Source: Variovorax sp. YR216 (GTDB taxonomy: Bacteria; Pseudomonadota; Gammaproteobacteria; Burkholderiales; Burkholderiaceae_C). From it: a DNA stretch of 64,000 nucleotides. The number at the start of each line of letters is the position of its first letter. Positions within the stretch are counted from its first letter, which is position 1. Positions 16,982 to 27,499 of the stretch are shown here, in pieces. Below the pieces are notes generated by a model. That model had not been told where the DNA came from and did no database searches. It saw only the letters and a program-made list of their open reading frames with translations. Position numbers and translations under genes: made by a program. The DNA lies in the NCBI RefSeq assembly GCF_900107745.1, contig NZ_FNRO01000008.1:124001-188000 (forward strand). Direction: 5' to 3'.

Positions 16982-17788
16982 TCAAAGTTCGAACATGCCA
17001 GCAGCCTGAAGCCACCGAATGTCCCAGCCCTTGTTGCCGTCCGGGCACGATCCTTTGGTGAGCTCCTCGATCTGGCTCATGATCTCGCCGGTTTCCGCGG
17101 GCTTGGTGTGGGTGATGTAAATCGGGAAGTCCTTGCCCGGGGCGATCTGCGCCAGCTCGCCGGCCAGGGCGCAGGGCGACAGATGCAGGCTGCGCTGCGC
17201 CAGCACCTTTTCCCGGTTGCTGAACGCGGTCTCGATCACGAGCATGCCGACATCGAGCTGGTTCACGCGGTCCCAGAACGGCGCGTTGCGCTCGGTATCG
17301 CCGCTGAAGATCCAGTGGGGCCCGCCCTTGGCGGAGCGCACGGCAAAGCCGCAGGCCGGCACGGTATGAACCGCGGGCAGGACTTCGATGTTCTTGAGCG
17401 CGCTGGTGCCGAGCTGCAGTTGTTGCCCGATCACCAGGTCATGGAAGCTCACGAACGGCGCCTCGCGGCTCGGAATGCTCGCGAAATCGGGCCAGATGAC
17501 GTTGTTGAAGACATGTGCCCGCAGCGCCTCGATGGTGGCGCGCAGCGCATGCACGCGCAGCGGCCGCGTGCGGCGGCTGGCGATGGCGTCGAGCATCAGC
17601 GGCAGCGCCGCCACGTGGTCGAGATGCGAATGGGTCAGAACCACGTCGTCGATCGCGGCCATCTCGTCCAGGGTGAGGTCGCCGACGCCGGTGCCAGCGT
17701 CGACCAGCAGGTCGCTATCGACCAGAAACGAAGTCGTGCGGCAGTCCTTGGCGATCGCGCCGGAGCACCCCAATACACGCACCTGCAT
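16982..17788 (-). CDS. Metallo-beta-lactamase-fold 3',5'-cyclic-nucleotide phosphodiesterase
   Basis: 268 residues. The metal-binding motif THSHLDH is at 52-58, with further ligands in PAVHTVPACGF, FSGDTERN and ITHTKP. The sequence RVLGCSGAIAKDCRTTSFLV plus HSHLDH fits the class II cyclic nucleotide phosphodiesterase family (PDEase_II) rather than RNase Z or lactamases. The start is the ATG at 17788; the longer frame adds a Ser/Arg-rich stretch overlapping the cyclase. It lies 34 bases downstream of an adenylate cyclase gene, so the operon would encode both synthesis and breakdown of the same messenger. Substrate is inferred, not shown. Confidence 0.82.
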   Translation of the reverse strand: MQVRVLGCSGAIAKDCRTTSFLVDSDLLVDAGTGVGDLTLDEMAAIDDVVLTHSHLDHVAALPLMLDAIASRRTRPLRVHALRATIEALRAHVFNNVIWPDFASIPSREAPFVSFHDLVIGQQLQLGTSALKNIEVLPAVHTVPACGFAVRSAKGGPHWIFSGDTERNAPFWDRVNQLDVGMLVIETAFSNREKVLAQRSLHLSPCALAGELAQIAPGKDFPIYITHTKPAETGEIMSQIEELTKGSCPDGNKGWDIRWLQAAGMFEL

Positions 17789-17822
17789 TTCGCTAGACCT
17801 TGACCTTTCAGCTCGTCGGCTG

Positions 17823-20066
17823 TTATTTCGATTCGAACCGGGTCGCACCGTCCCAATCCGGGTCTTTTGGCTGCAACGCCATTGAGGCTAATCGCTGTTC
17901 GTACAGCTGGTAAAGGACTTTTTTGGCATCCATGGCGAGCAGGGGCGCAAGCATAGCTTGGCCGCGCTGCCAATCCTGCGCGCGATAGGCCGAAATCACT
18001 CCATTCCAGCGCGTGAGGGCGTCCTGATCTGCCGCGGTGGGCGTAAAGATCCGCACCAGGTTGAGTTTGCCCTGGACCCTGACGCAATCGAGTTCCTGCC
18101 AGCCAACCGACGGCGCAAGCGCCTGCGTTGCCTCCGTGGCGACGATTTCCACGCCGTAGTGCACGCCCAGACCCTCGATCCTCGAGGCGAGGTTGACCGC
18201 GTCGCCGACGACCGTGTAGCTACGGCGGATGGCGGAGCCCATGTCGCCGACGCTCATGACGCCTGAGTTCAGCCCGATGCCCACGTTGATCTGCGGCCGG
18301 CCTGTGCGGCGATTGATTTCGTTCAGCTCGCGAACCGCGGCCACCATGTCGATCGCCGCCCGGACGGCCCGTTCGGCGTGGTTCGGGGTGTCCACCGGCG
18401 CGCCCCAGAACGCCATGACGCAGTCGCCGATGTATTTGTCGACCGTTCCCCAGTGCGCGCTGATGACTTCGGTCAGGCGGCTGAAGATCACGTTCAGGAA
18501 GTCCTGCAGATCGACCGGCGCCATGTGCTCTGCCATCCGGGTGAACCCGCGCATGTCGCAGAACATCACGGTGAGTTCCCTGCTCTGGGCCCGCATGCTG
18601 TAGCGCGCGGGGTCCACCTGCATTTCGGCGACCAGTTCACGAGGCACATAGGTGCCGAACAGGTTGGCCAAACGCCGGCTTGCGCGGGCCTCGACCAGGT
18701 AGCCCCAGCTCATGTTGAGGACAAAGGCCACCCCGATCATGGCCAGCGTCGCGCCCAACGGCAGCACGAGGTTGGCGTGCAGGAAGAGCAAGGTATTGAT
18801 GCCAATCACGACCGCGACGGTGAGCCCGGCGATCACTACCGCACGTTGCGCGGTGCCAAGGGAAAGCCCGAACGCCAGTACGAGGCCGGCAAGGACCAGG
18901 ACGATCGACTCGTAGCCCGCGGCATAGTCGGGAACGCCTTGGAGGCGGCCATCGAGCAGGCCGGAAATGATGTTGGCATGCACTTCGACGCCCGGAAAGG
19001 CCGCGCCCGCCGGCGTGGAACGGAGATCCTCCAGCCCCGGTGCGCTGGATCCCACCAGCACGATCTTGCCCTTGAGTTCGCCGGGCGCCAGCGCCCCATG
19101 GATCACGTCGGCCGCCGGGACGTGCCGAAACGATCCTCCGTTGGCGCCGCCGGGGCCACGATAAGGAACAAGGATGCTGGCGCTGGCATCCAGCGGAACC
19201 CGCACCTGCCCACCATCATTGGCGAGCGCGAGCGACTGCATCGGCGATGCGCCGCCGCCGCCACCCGGCGCAAAGATCGGCATCAGCGCCCGGGAGTCCG
19301 TGGCCATCCGGAAGACTGCGAGGGCGAGGGACTCGTAATAGCCGGGCTGGCCGACCTGCCCGACGTAGCGCGCAATGAGCGGCACTGAGCGGACGACACC
19401 GTCCTGATCGGCGTCGAGCAGCACATTGAGAAAGCCTGCGGCGGGAGCGCTTTGGGCCAGCTGCGGGATGCTTCCGACGAACCCGTTCCACCGCGTCGCG
19501 TATTCACGCCCATCCGGGAAGCTGTCGGGCGGCAAGACCGGGGCCGGCAGTTGCCCCCTCGCTTGCGGCACCTTGCTCCGGGTGAAGTAAAAGCCCAACG
19601 CGACGGGACGGCCGGCAAGCGCACTCGCAAAGATGGCATCCGGATCCACCTTCGGCACCAACTGCCTGATCGCCTCGACGGCTTGCGGCTGGCCGGCGAA
19701 AGCGCCCTCTTCCAAGCGCTGCAAAACATCGTGTGCGGAAAATGAATCGGGCTCGACGAACAGCACGTCAAAGCCGAGCACCGTCGCTTGTTGGCGGTCG
19801 ATCACTTCGGTGACGAGCTTCGCCAATTGGTCGCGACGCCAGGGCCATTGCCCCATTTGCTGCAAGCTCGCGTCGTCGATGTCGATGATCACGATGCGCG
19901 GATCGAGCGTCCGCGGCATGGTGGCGCGCAGGCGCGTGTCGTAGATGAAGTTTTCGAGCGCGTCCAGGAAGGACGAGCGCCACAAGCCGCCCGCGTGCGC
20001 CAGCGCGAGAACGATCGGCACAAGCGTGATGGCGATCCGCGCCCAGTGCTGGCGCAGCACACTCAT
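17823..20066 (-). CDS. CHASE2-domain class III adenylate cyclase
   Basis: 747 residues. An N-terminal membrane helix (~11-26) is followed by an extracytoplasmic CHASE2 sensor domain (~40-380, with IVIIDIDDASLQQMGQWPW). Three membrane helices come next (~386-455). The class III catalytic domain spans ~495-680. The two metal Asp residues (FCDMRGFTR, Asp504; GDCVMAF, Asp548), purine-selecting Lys544 in VDKYIGD, the SYTVVGDAVNLASR block with Asn625 and Arg629 are all present. Lys544 and Thr618 predict ATP rather than GTP as substrate. It follows an FHA-protein gene by 39 bases in the same operon. The catalytic site looks complete. Confidence 0.9.
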   Translation of the reverse strand: MSVLRQHWARIAITLVPIVLALAHAGGLWRSSFLDALENFIYDTRLRATMPRTLDPRIVIIDIDDASLQQMGQWPWRRDQLAKLVTEVIDRQQATVLGFDVLFVEPDSFSAHDVLQRLEEGAFAGQPQAVEAIRQLVPKVDPDAIFASALAGRPVALGFYFTRSKVPQARGQLPAPVLPPDSFPDGREYATRWNGFVGSIPQLAQSAPAAGFLNVLLDADQDGVVRSVPLIARYVGQVGQPGYYESLALAVFRMATDSRALMPIFAPGGGGGASPMQSLALANDGGQVRVPLDASASILVPYRGPGGANGGSFRHVPAADVIHGALAPGELKGKIVLVGSSAPGLEDLRSTPAGAAFPGVEVHANIISGLLDGRLQGVPDYAAGYESIVLVLAGLVLAFGLSLGTAQRAVVIAGLTVAVVIGINTLLFLHANLVLPLGATLAMIGVAFVLNMSWGYLVEARASRRLANLFGTYVPRELVAEMQVDPARYSMRAQSRELTVMFCDMRGFTRMAEHMAPVDLQDFLNVIFSRLTEVISAHWGTVDKYIGDCVMAFWGAPVDTPNHAERAVRAAIDMVAAVRELNEINRRTGRPQINVGIGLNSGVMSVGDMGSAIRRSYTVVGDAVNLASRIEGLGVHYGVEIVATEATQALAPSVGWQELDCVRVQGKLNLVRIFTPTAADQDALTRWNGVISAYRAQDWQRGQAMLAPLLAMDAKKVLYQLYEQRLASMALQPKDPDWDGATRFESK

Positions 20067-20105
20067 TGCGGCGAGCTCCCGGGAGTGACGCGCCCCGGCG
20101 AACGG

Positions 20106-20762
20106 TCAGCTGACGACGAACTGCATCCGCGTGCCACCAAGTTCGAGCACGTCGCCATCCTGCAGCGCAACAGCCTCGCTGCCGAGCGGTTCGCCATTGA
20201 GCGCAGTGCCGCCGTCGATCGGCGCCACCACGTAGCCATGCAGGCGGCGGGTGACTGCCGCCACGGCCACACCCGGCTTGCCGATGGTTGTAACGACCTT
20301 CTGCAACGACAGTTCGCGCCCGGCCCCACTGCCGGAGAGGACACGAATGACCGCGACGCCTGCGGTACCGCCGCCGAGCGGGGCCTGCACGGTTGGTGCG
20401 GACGAAAGGGGGATCGGTCCAGAGGGCGCCGGCGGGACGACTGCACGCGTCGCGACGGAGGCATCTGCAGCGCCGGAACCGGCCACGTAACGCACCTTGT
20501 ACTTGCCGACCTCGATGACGTCGTTCTGCTCGAGCGCCTGCTTCTTGATCGGCCGTCCATTGACGTAGGTGCCGTTGGTGCTGTTGAGATCTTCCAGGTA
20601 GACATCACCGCCGATCATGTGCAGCACGGCATGTTCGCCGCTGATGGCGAGGTTGTCGACAACGATGTCGTTGTACGGGCGCCGTCCCAGCGTGGTGCGG
20701 TCCTTGGCGAGCGTCACCTCCTTGATGACGACCCCGTCGATCGAAACGATCAATTTCGGCAT
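20106..20762 (-). CDS. FHA-domain protein with degenerate second FHA
   Basis: 218 residues. The first FHA domain (~20-92) has the phosphothreonine-binding set: GRRPYND with Arg27, SGEH with Ser41 and His44, and NSTNGTYVNG with Asn63. A Pro/Ala-rich linker (~97-135) joins it to a second FHA-like region (~145-215), where VTTIGKPG and TALNGEPLG survive but the Ser-x-x-His pair is lost. The start at 20762 has AGGAG 6 bases upstream. Its place between a PP2C phosphatase and an adenylate cyclase suggests a phospho-dependent adaptor. No Ser/Thr kinase gene is in the window. Confidence 0.88.
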   Translation of the reverse strand: MPKLIVSIDGVVIKEVTLAKDRTTLGRRPYNDIVVDNLAISGEHAVLHMIGGDVYLEDLNSTNGTYVNGRPIKKQALEQNDVIEVGKYKVRYVAGSGAADASVATRAVVPPAPSGPIPLSSAPTVQAPLGGGTAGVAVIRVLSGSGAGRELSLQKVVTTIGKPGVAVAAVTRRLHGYVVAPIDGGTALNGEPLGSEAVALQDGDVLELGGTRMQFVVS

Positions 20763-20823
20763 GGCCGACTCCTGGATATCCTCTTTTTGTACACAGCGGC
20801 CCTTATTGTGGAAGTTCCTTCGT

Positions 20824-21636
20824 CTACGCGGGTGTCTCGGGCACTCCTGCTCCACTTGCCCGGGCCAAGACAACTGAAATGTTGTCTCTGCCGCCATTTT
20901 CATTTGCAGCTGCAACCAAAAGTGTTGCTTTTTCCGGTAGAGCGATATTCTGTAACAAAAGTGTGAAAAGCTGCGCGTCCGGGACCATTTCGCTCAAGCC
21001 GTCAGAACATAGCAGAAAGAGATCGCCCGGCCGCACGCTGTGCTCATGCATCTCGAGTTCGACGTGCCGCTCGATGCCGAGCGCACGCGTCACCAGATTG
21101 CGATGCGGCGACTGGACCGCCTGCTCCGGCGTGATGGCGCCCGCATCGAGTTGCTCCTGCAGCAACGAATGGTCGCGCGTGAGCAACTCGAGCTTTTCGC
21201 CGCGCAGGCGATAGCAACGGGAGTCTCCGATGTGGCCCACGATGACTCGCTGCTGCCCGAAGGTCGCCAGCACGAGGGTGGTCCCCATGCCCTGGAGTTG
21301 CACATTGGCGATGCCTGCCTCGAGGATCGCCGCATTGGCCTCGTCGGTGCCCGCCTGTAAAGCACGACGGATCGCCTTGGGATGCGCATGCGGCCCCGCG
21401 TGGGCCAGCCACCGCCCGAAGCTGGCCTGGAGAAGCGCGATCGCCATGCCGCTCGCCACTTCGCCGCCGTTGTAGCCGCCCATGCCGTCGGCCAGAAGAA
21501 CCAGCCCCAGGGAGGCATCGAAGGCGATGGTGTCTTCGTTGTTGGCGCGCACCCGGCCTGGGTCCGTGAGCGCGGCGAAATCCCACGACAGCGCGCCGGC
21601 TGCTTCGACGGATACGGGCGCGCTCGTGTTCGACAT
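20824..21636 (-). CDS. PP2C-family serine/threonine protein phosphatase
   Basis: 270 residues, the size of a bacterial Stp/PstP-type phosphatase. All metal-site motifs are present: GRVRANNEDT, VLLADGMGGYNGGEVAS, GHIGDSRCYRLR, CSDGLSEMV and GGRDNISVV. These enzymes need Mn2+ or Mg2+. The start at 21636 is preferred over a longer frame that overlaps terC. It begins 20 bases after the TerC paralogue, heading the FHA-cyclase-phosphodiesterase genes. Opposing a Ser/Thr kinase encoded elsewhere is the expected role. Confidence 0.9.
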   Translation of the reverse strand: MSNTSAPVSVEAAGALSWDFAALTDPGRVRANNEDTIAFDASLGLVLLADGMGGYNGGEVASGMAIALLQASFGRWLAHAGPHAHPKAIRRALQAGTDEANAAILEAGIANVQLQGMGTTLVLATFGQQRVIVGHIGDSRCYRLRGEKLELLTRDHSLLQEQLDAGAITPEQAVQSPHRNLVTRALGIERHVELEMHEHSVRPGDLFLLCSDGLSEMVPDAQLFTLLLQNIALPEKATLLVAAANENGGRDNISVVLARASGAGVPETPA

Positions 21637-21656
21637 GGGTATGCGGGTCTTGCGTA

Positions 21657-22346
21657 TCAGGTGGCCAGTTTCTCGGTCTGACCGCGCTTTTGGAGCCAGC
21701 GGCCGATCAACACCACGAAGACGGCACCGGCCACCGCCCCGGCATAGTGGAGCCAAGGATTCGCTGCCAGGACATCGCTCAGGATCGTATCGCTCACGAT
21801 CGTCTCGCCGCCGACCCAGCCGATGAGGGCGGCGCCAAGCATGACGATGATCGGGAAACGTTCCATAAGCTTGATCATGAGCGTACTGCCAAAAATCACC
21901 AGCGGAATGCTGATCGCCAGGCCAAGGATGAGAAGCACCATGCTGCCCTGGGCGGCTGCCGCAACGGCGATCACATTGTCCAGACTCATGACCAGGTCGG
22001 CCAGAAGAATAGTGCGCACGGCGGCCAACATACTGCCGTATTCCTTGTCTTCGCCTTCGCCTTCGTCTTCTTCGCTGAGCAACTGCGTGCCGATCCAGAG
22101 CAGCAGCGCGCCGCCGATGATCTGCAGGTAAGGAAGCGCCAACAGCTTTGCCGCGACCACGGTGAGCACGATACGCAGCACCACGGCGGCGCCGGAACCA
22201 AACAGCACCGCCGTGCGCTGCTGCTGCGGCGGGAGCGAACGCGCCGCCATTGCGATGACCACGGCGTTGTCGCCGGACAGGATGATGTTGATCCAGACGA
22301 TCTTTAGCAGACCGATCCAGAAGTCTGTCGTTTGTAGAAATTCCAT
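21657..22346 (-). CDS. TerC family membrane protein (second copy)
   Basis: 229 residues with about seven membrane helices and the two TerC motifs LSGDNAVVIAM and SLDNVIAVAA. An acidic loop (LSEEDEGEGEDKEYG, around residues 90-105) lies between the halves. It is a paralogue of the protein at 3143-3880 but lacks a riboswitch leader. It is separated from sucD by a strong terminator, so it probably has its own promoter in the ~25 bases beyond that, or is transcribed by readthrough. It is the first gene of the PP2C-FHA-cyclase operon. Confidence 0.9.
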   Translation of the reverse strand: MEFLQTTDFWIGLLKIVWINIILSGDNAVVIAMAARSLPPQQQRTAVLFGSGAAVVLRIVLTVVAAKLLALPYLQIIGGALLLWIGTQLLSEEDEGEGEDKEYGSMLAAVRTILLADLVMSLDNVIAVAAAAQGSMVLLILGLAISIPLVIFGSTLMIKLMERFPIIVMLGAALIGWVGGETIVSDTILSDVLAANPWLHYAGAVAGAVFVVLIGRWLQKRGQTEKLAT

Positions 22347-22372
22347 GTCTCGTATCCCACTGTTATTTGATT

Positions 22373-22404
22373 AAAAAAGCGCCCGCAACCTGGATTGCGG
22401 GCGC
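22373..22404 (-). terminator. Rho-independent terminator of sucCD
   Basis: On the minus strand, a perfect 10-base stem (TTGCGGGCGC against GCGCCCGCAA, 6-base loop) is followed by six T. It lies 35 bases beyond the sucD stop and 27 bases before the terC start, so it separates the two transcription units. Confidence 0.95.
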
Positions 22405-22438
22405 CTTCGTTCTTGTGGTTAGAACGCGAGCGGCAAAC

Positions 22439-23332
<894 letters not shown>

Positions 23333-23341
23333 GACTGTTCC

Positions 23342-24502
<1,161 letters not shown>

Positions 24503-24672
24503 GAGGGTGTCTCTCGGAACGGGGTTTGGAGAACGGGAGAATTTTGGCTGTTGCCCACAGGCCACGGCGCCGAAGGCGGGGGCGGCGGACAGCCAAGGAC
24601 TGTATCATGGTGCGCCGCACCACGGCAGACCCTTCGTTGCGGTCAATACGTACTTTCTCCAGAGGCCCCACC

Positions 24673-25596
24673 ATGCCCAAGGTCTTCATAGATGGCGAAG
24701 CCGGCACCACCGGCCTCCAGATCCGCGAGCGGCTGCAGAACATGCCGCAAGTCGAACTCGTCAGCATCGCTCCCGAGCTGCGAAAGGACGTCGCCGCCAA
24801 GCACGACCTGATGGCGGGCGTGGATCTCGTCGTTCTCTGCCTGCATGACGACGCCGCGCGCGAATCGGTGGCGCTGATCGACCAGCTCGACGGCCGCCGT
24901 CCGAAGATCATCGACGCCTCGACCGCGCACCGCGTGGCGCCGGGGTGGGTCTACGGGTTCCCCGAACTCGCAGCCGGCCAGAAGGACGCCGTCGCCCGGG
25001 CCGAGCGCGTGGCCAACCCGGGCTGCTATGCGACGGGCGCCATCGCCATGGTCCGCCCGCTGGTCGACGCGGGGCTGCTGCCGCCCGGCCTTTCGATCGC
25101 GCTGCCGTCCGTGAGCGGCTATTCCGGCGGCGGGCGCACCATGATCGAGGCCTACGAGAAGGGCGAGGCGCCGCCATTCGAAACCTACGCGCTGGGCCTC
25201 AAGCACAAGCACATCCCTGAAATCATGAAGTACACCGGCCTCACCAATCGCCCGGTGTTCATTCCTGCCGTCGGCAACTTCAAGCAGGGCATGCTGGTCC
25301 AGCTTCCGCTGCACCTGGACGACCTGCCGGACCGCCCGAAAGCTAGCGACCTGCACGACGCACTGGCCGCGCATTACGCGAAGAGCAACACGCCGGAGCA
25401 GTTCGTGAAGGTGCTGCCGCCCACGGTGGACGGCAAGCTCGACGCGATCGCGCTCAACGACACCAACCAGCTCGAGATCCGCGTCTTCCCGAACGAAGAT
25501 CACCGGCATGCGGTGGTGATCGCCCGCCTCGACAACCTGGGCAAGGGCGCCAGCGGCGCGGCCGTCCAGAACCTCAAGCTGATGCTGTCGCTCTGA
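24673..25596 (+). CDS. argC: N-acetyl-gamma-glutamyl-phosphate reductase (short type)
   Basis: 307 residues, matching the shorter type-2 ArgC rather than the ~340-residue type. It reduces N-acetylglutamyl phosphate with NADPH in arginine synthesis. The dinucleotide-binding start is KVFIDGEAGTTGLQIRERL, and the catalytic cysteine is in NPGCYATGAI. SGYSGGGRTMIE follows as in the family. The ATG at 24673 is chosen at the conserved N-terminus. It is convergent with the D-aminopeptidase gene, and both stop codons fall inside one hairpin. Confidence 0.94.
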   Translation: MPKVFIDGEAGTTGLQIRERLQNMPQVELVSIAPELRKDVAAKHDLMAGVDLVVLCLHDDAARESVALIDQLDGRRPKIIDASTAHRVAPGWVYGFPELAAGQKDAVARAERVANPGCYATGAIAMVRPLVDAGLLPPGLSIALPSVSGYSGGGRTMIEAYEKGEAPPFETYALGLKHKHIPEIMKYTGLTNRPVFIPAVGNFKQGMLVQLPLHLDDLPDRPKASDLHDALAAHYAKSNTPEQFVKVLPPTVDGKLDAIALNDTNQLEIRVFPNEDHRHAVVIARLDNLGKGASGAAVQNLKLMLSL

Positions 25597-25611
25597 GGCG
25601 TGGCTGCCTCA
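25594..25611. terminator. Hairpin shared by two convergent stop codons
   Basis: TGAGGC-GTGGCT-GCCTCA. The first TGA is the argC stop and the last TCA is the stop of the opposing D-aminopeptidase gene. There is no T tract, so the termination effect may be weak. Similar arrangements occur at 4769-4780, around 44272-44293 and 54113-54130. Confidence 0.5.
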
Positions 25612-26427
25612 GCGCAGCATCGTCGACATCGCTGAACAGCAGTTGAGCATGCGCACCGCCGCTTCGACGGTCGGGGCATCGAAGCGCAGTTCCGTGGACG
25701 CCACGCGCTCGAACGTCGGCCATTGGCAGAACAGGTCGGCCAGCGCGGGCGTCTGGGTGTGAAGATCGATGCGCAGCGGCGTCGCCAGCTTCAGCGGCCG
25801 CGCGTCGGCACGTGCGGCGATCCCCGCGACGACGCCGGCGCGGATGGCATCGCAGGCGTGCCCGGGTGACAACGACACGCCGCTGTTCTGCCCGGTCGCA
25901 CGCTTGGTCTGCACGAAGGCCGCGCGCGGGAAGAGCGCGCGGTTCTCCTCGATGAAGGCATCGTCGCCGCTGGCCATCAGCACCGGCACGCCGTACTCGC
26001 CGGCCAGCGCGCCGTAGATGCCCGCCTCGCTCATCGGCTCGCCGTTGAACGCGACGCGTGCAAAGGCAAAACTGTTGATGGTGTGCGCCAGGATGCCGCG
26101 GCCCTGGGCGCGCGAGTGATAGCCGACCATGCACAGGCCGGCCACGCCCAATTCGACGCCCGCGGCCATGCTCAGGTAGCGCGGCTTGCCCTGGATGACC
26201 TGGGCGCGAGGGTCCAGCGCGTCGGGCAGCAGGTTGCGGAAGTCGCCATGCGAATCGTTGACATAGACCTCGGCGGCCCCGGCCTCCAGGGCGCCCGCAA
26301 TGGCTGCGTTGGCCTCCTGCGTCATGAGGCGGCGCGCGCGCTCGTACTCAGGGTTGCCGGCGCGCACCTGCTGCGAGTGGTAGACGCCGGCCACGCCTTC
26401 GATGTCGACGGAGATCAGGATCTTCAT
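25609..26427 (-). CDS. dppA: D-aminopeptidase, M55/DppA family
   Basis: 272 residues. The family zinc site is recognisable: SVDIEGVAGV (Asp and Glu ligands) at the N-terminus, VNDSHGD in the middle, GYHSRA and then HTINSF. M55 enzymes remove N-terminal D-amino acids from peptides such as D-Ala-D-Ala. The start at 26427 matches the family N-terminus, and the gene begins 7 bases after the P1-peptidase stop. It is the last gene of the eight-gene peptide operon. The symbol denotes the Bacillus aminopeptidase, not the E. coli dipeptide-binding protein. Confidence 0.9.
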   Translation of the reverse strand: MKILISVDIEGVAGVYHSQQVRAGNPEYERARRLMTQEANAAIAGALEAGAAEVYVNDSHGDFRNLLPDALDPRAQVIQGKPRYLSMAAGVELGVAGLCMVGYHSRAQGRGILAHTINSFAFARVAFNGEPMSEAGIYGALAGEYGVPVLMASGDDAFIEENRALFPRAAFVQTKRATGQNSGVSLSPGHACDAIRAGVVAGIAARADARPLKLATPLRIDLHTQTPALADLFCQWPTFERVASTELRFDAPTVEAAVRMLNCCSAMSTMLR

Positions 26428-26434
26428 GAGGAAC

Positions 26435-27499
26435 TCATCCGGAAGAGCGGGAGAAAGCATCGGCCGGCCAGCCGGCGAGCAGATCGGTGAGCGCGGGCCG
26501 CACGTGGCCGTCGCGTCCGACGAAGGCGCGGGCATGCCACAGCGCATGCAGGATTGCCTGCTCGACGCTGTCGGCCACGGCCTGGAAGAGCCCGTCGAGC
26601 AGCGCATCGTGCAGCAGCGCGACGGCCGGCATCGGCGAGTCGGGGGTGAGCGGCACGGTGTAGGCGGTGGAAAAGGCCAGCGCAATGTCGCCGCTGCCAT
26701 GGCCGAAAACCGAGCCGGTGCGCGCCAGGCCCGCGCCGGCACGCAATGCGAGACGGCGCAACTGGCGGGCATCAAGCGGGGCATCGATCGCGAGCAGCAG
26801 GATGATCGATCCCTTCTCGGGCTCGGCGACGCCAGGCGTCAATTGCCTGGCCAGCCGCGGACCCACCGCCTGCCCGGCGATCACCAGGTTCGCCAGCACG
26901 CCGAAGTTGGACAACACGAGCGCGCCCACCGTGTACGGCCCGGCGCCCGGCACCCTTACGCGCCGCGAGGCCGTGCCGATGCCGCCCTTGAGCGCGAAGC
27001 TGGACATGCCGCGCCCGGCGCCCACCGAGCCCTGAGCCACCGTCTTGCCGGCGGCGGCCAAGGCATCGAGATAGTCGGCTTCGCCGACCGCCATGCGCTG
27101 GATGTCGTTGAGATAGCCGTCGTTGCATTCAAAGACCAGGGGATTCACCGTGGGCAGGCCGCGCCCGCACTCCGGGTGGCTCGCGATGCACTGCCGGATT
27201 TGCGCCGCCGCGACCGCGGGCACCGAGAAGGTGTTGGTCAGCGCGATCGGCGTTTCCAGAAGGCCGAGTTCCTCCACCTGCACCAGCCCTACGCTCTTGC
27301 CGAAGCCGTTGAGTACCGCGACGCCGGCCGGCACGCGCTGGGCGTAGGGATCGCCCGCATGGGGGCGCACCACGGTCACGCCGGTGTGCACGTCGCCGTC
27401 GTCGAGCGTGGCATGGCCGACGGTCACGTCGGCCACATCCGTGATCGCATCGCGCGGCCCCGATGGCAGCGCGCCGATGCGCGGGACCGCGGGCGTCAT
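26435..27499 (-). CDS. P1 family (DmpA-type) aminopeptidase
   Basis: 354 residues. DmpA-type enzymes are N-terminal-nucleophile peptidases that self-cleave and release N-terminal D- or L-residues or beta-peptides. The cleavage/nucleophile site GHGSGDIALAFST is present, with Ser269 after Gly268. The N-terminal ITDVADVTVGHATL and KGGIGTASRR blocks are typical. Its ATG overlaps the permease stop by 4 bases (ATGA), so translation is coupled to the transporter genes. Confidence 0.9.
   Translation of the reverse strand: MTPAVPRIGALPSGPRDAITDVADVTVGHATLDDGDVHTGVTVVRPHAGDPYAQRVPAGVAVLNGFGKSVGLVQVEELGLLETPIALTNTFSVPAVAAAQIRQCIASHPECGRGLPTVNPLVFECNDGYLNDIQRMAVGEADYLDALAAAGKTVAQGSVGAGRGMSSFALKGGIGTASRRVRVPGAGPYTVGALVLSNFGVLANLVIAGQAVGPRLARQLTPGVAEPEKGSIILLLAIDAPLDARQLRRLALRAGAGLARTGSVFGHGSGDIALAFSTAYTVPLTPDSPMPAVALLHDALLDGLFQAVADSVEQAILHALWHARAFVGRDGHVRPALTDLLAGWPADAFSRSSG

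Noticed and set aside
24608..24622. Inverted repeat TGGTGC-GCC-GCACCA between sucC and argC
   Set aside because: Short, GC-rich and without supporting context; such symmetry is expected by chance in this composition.
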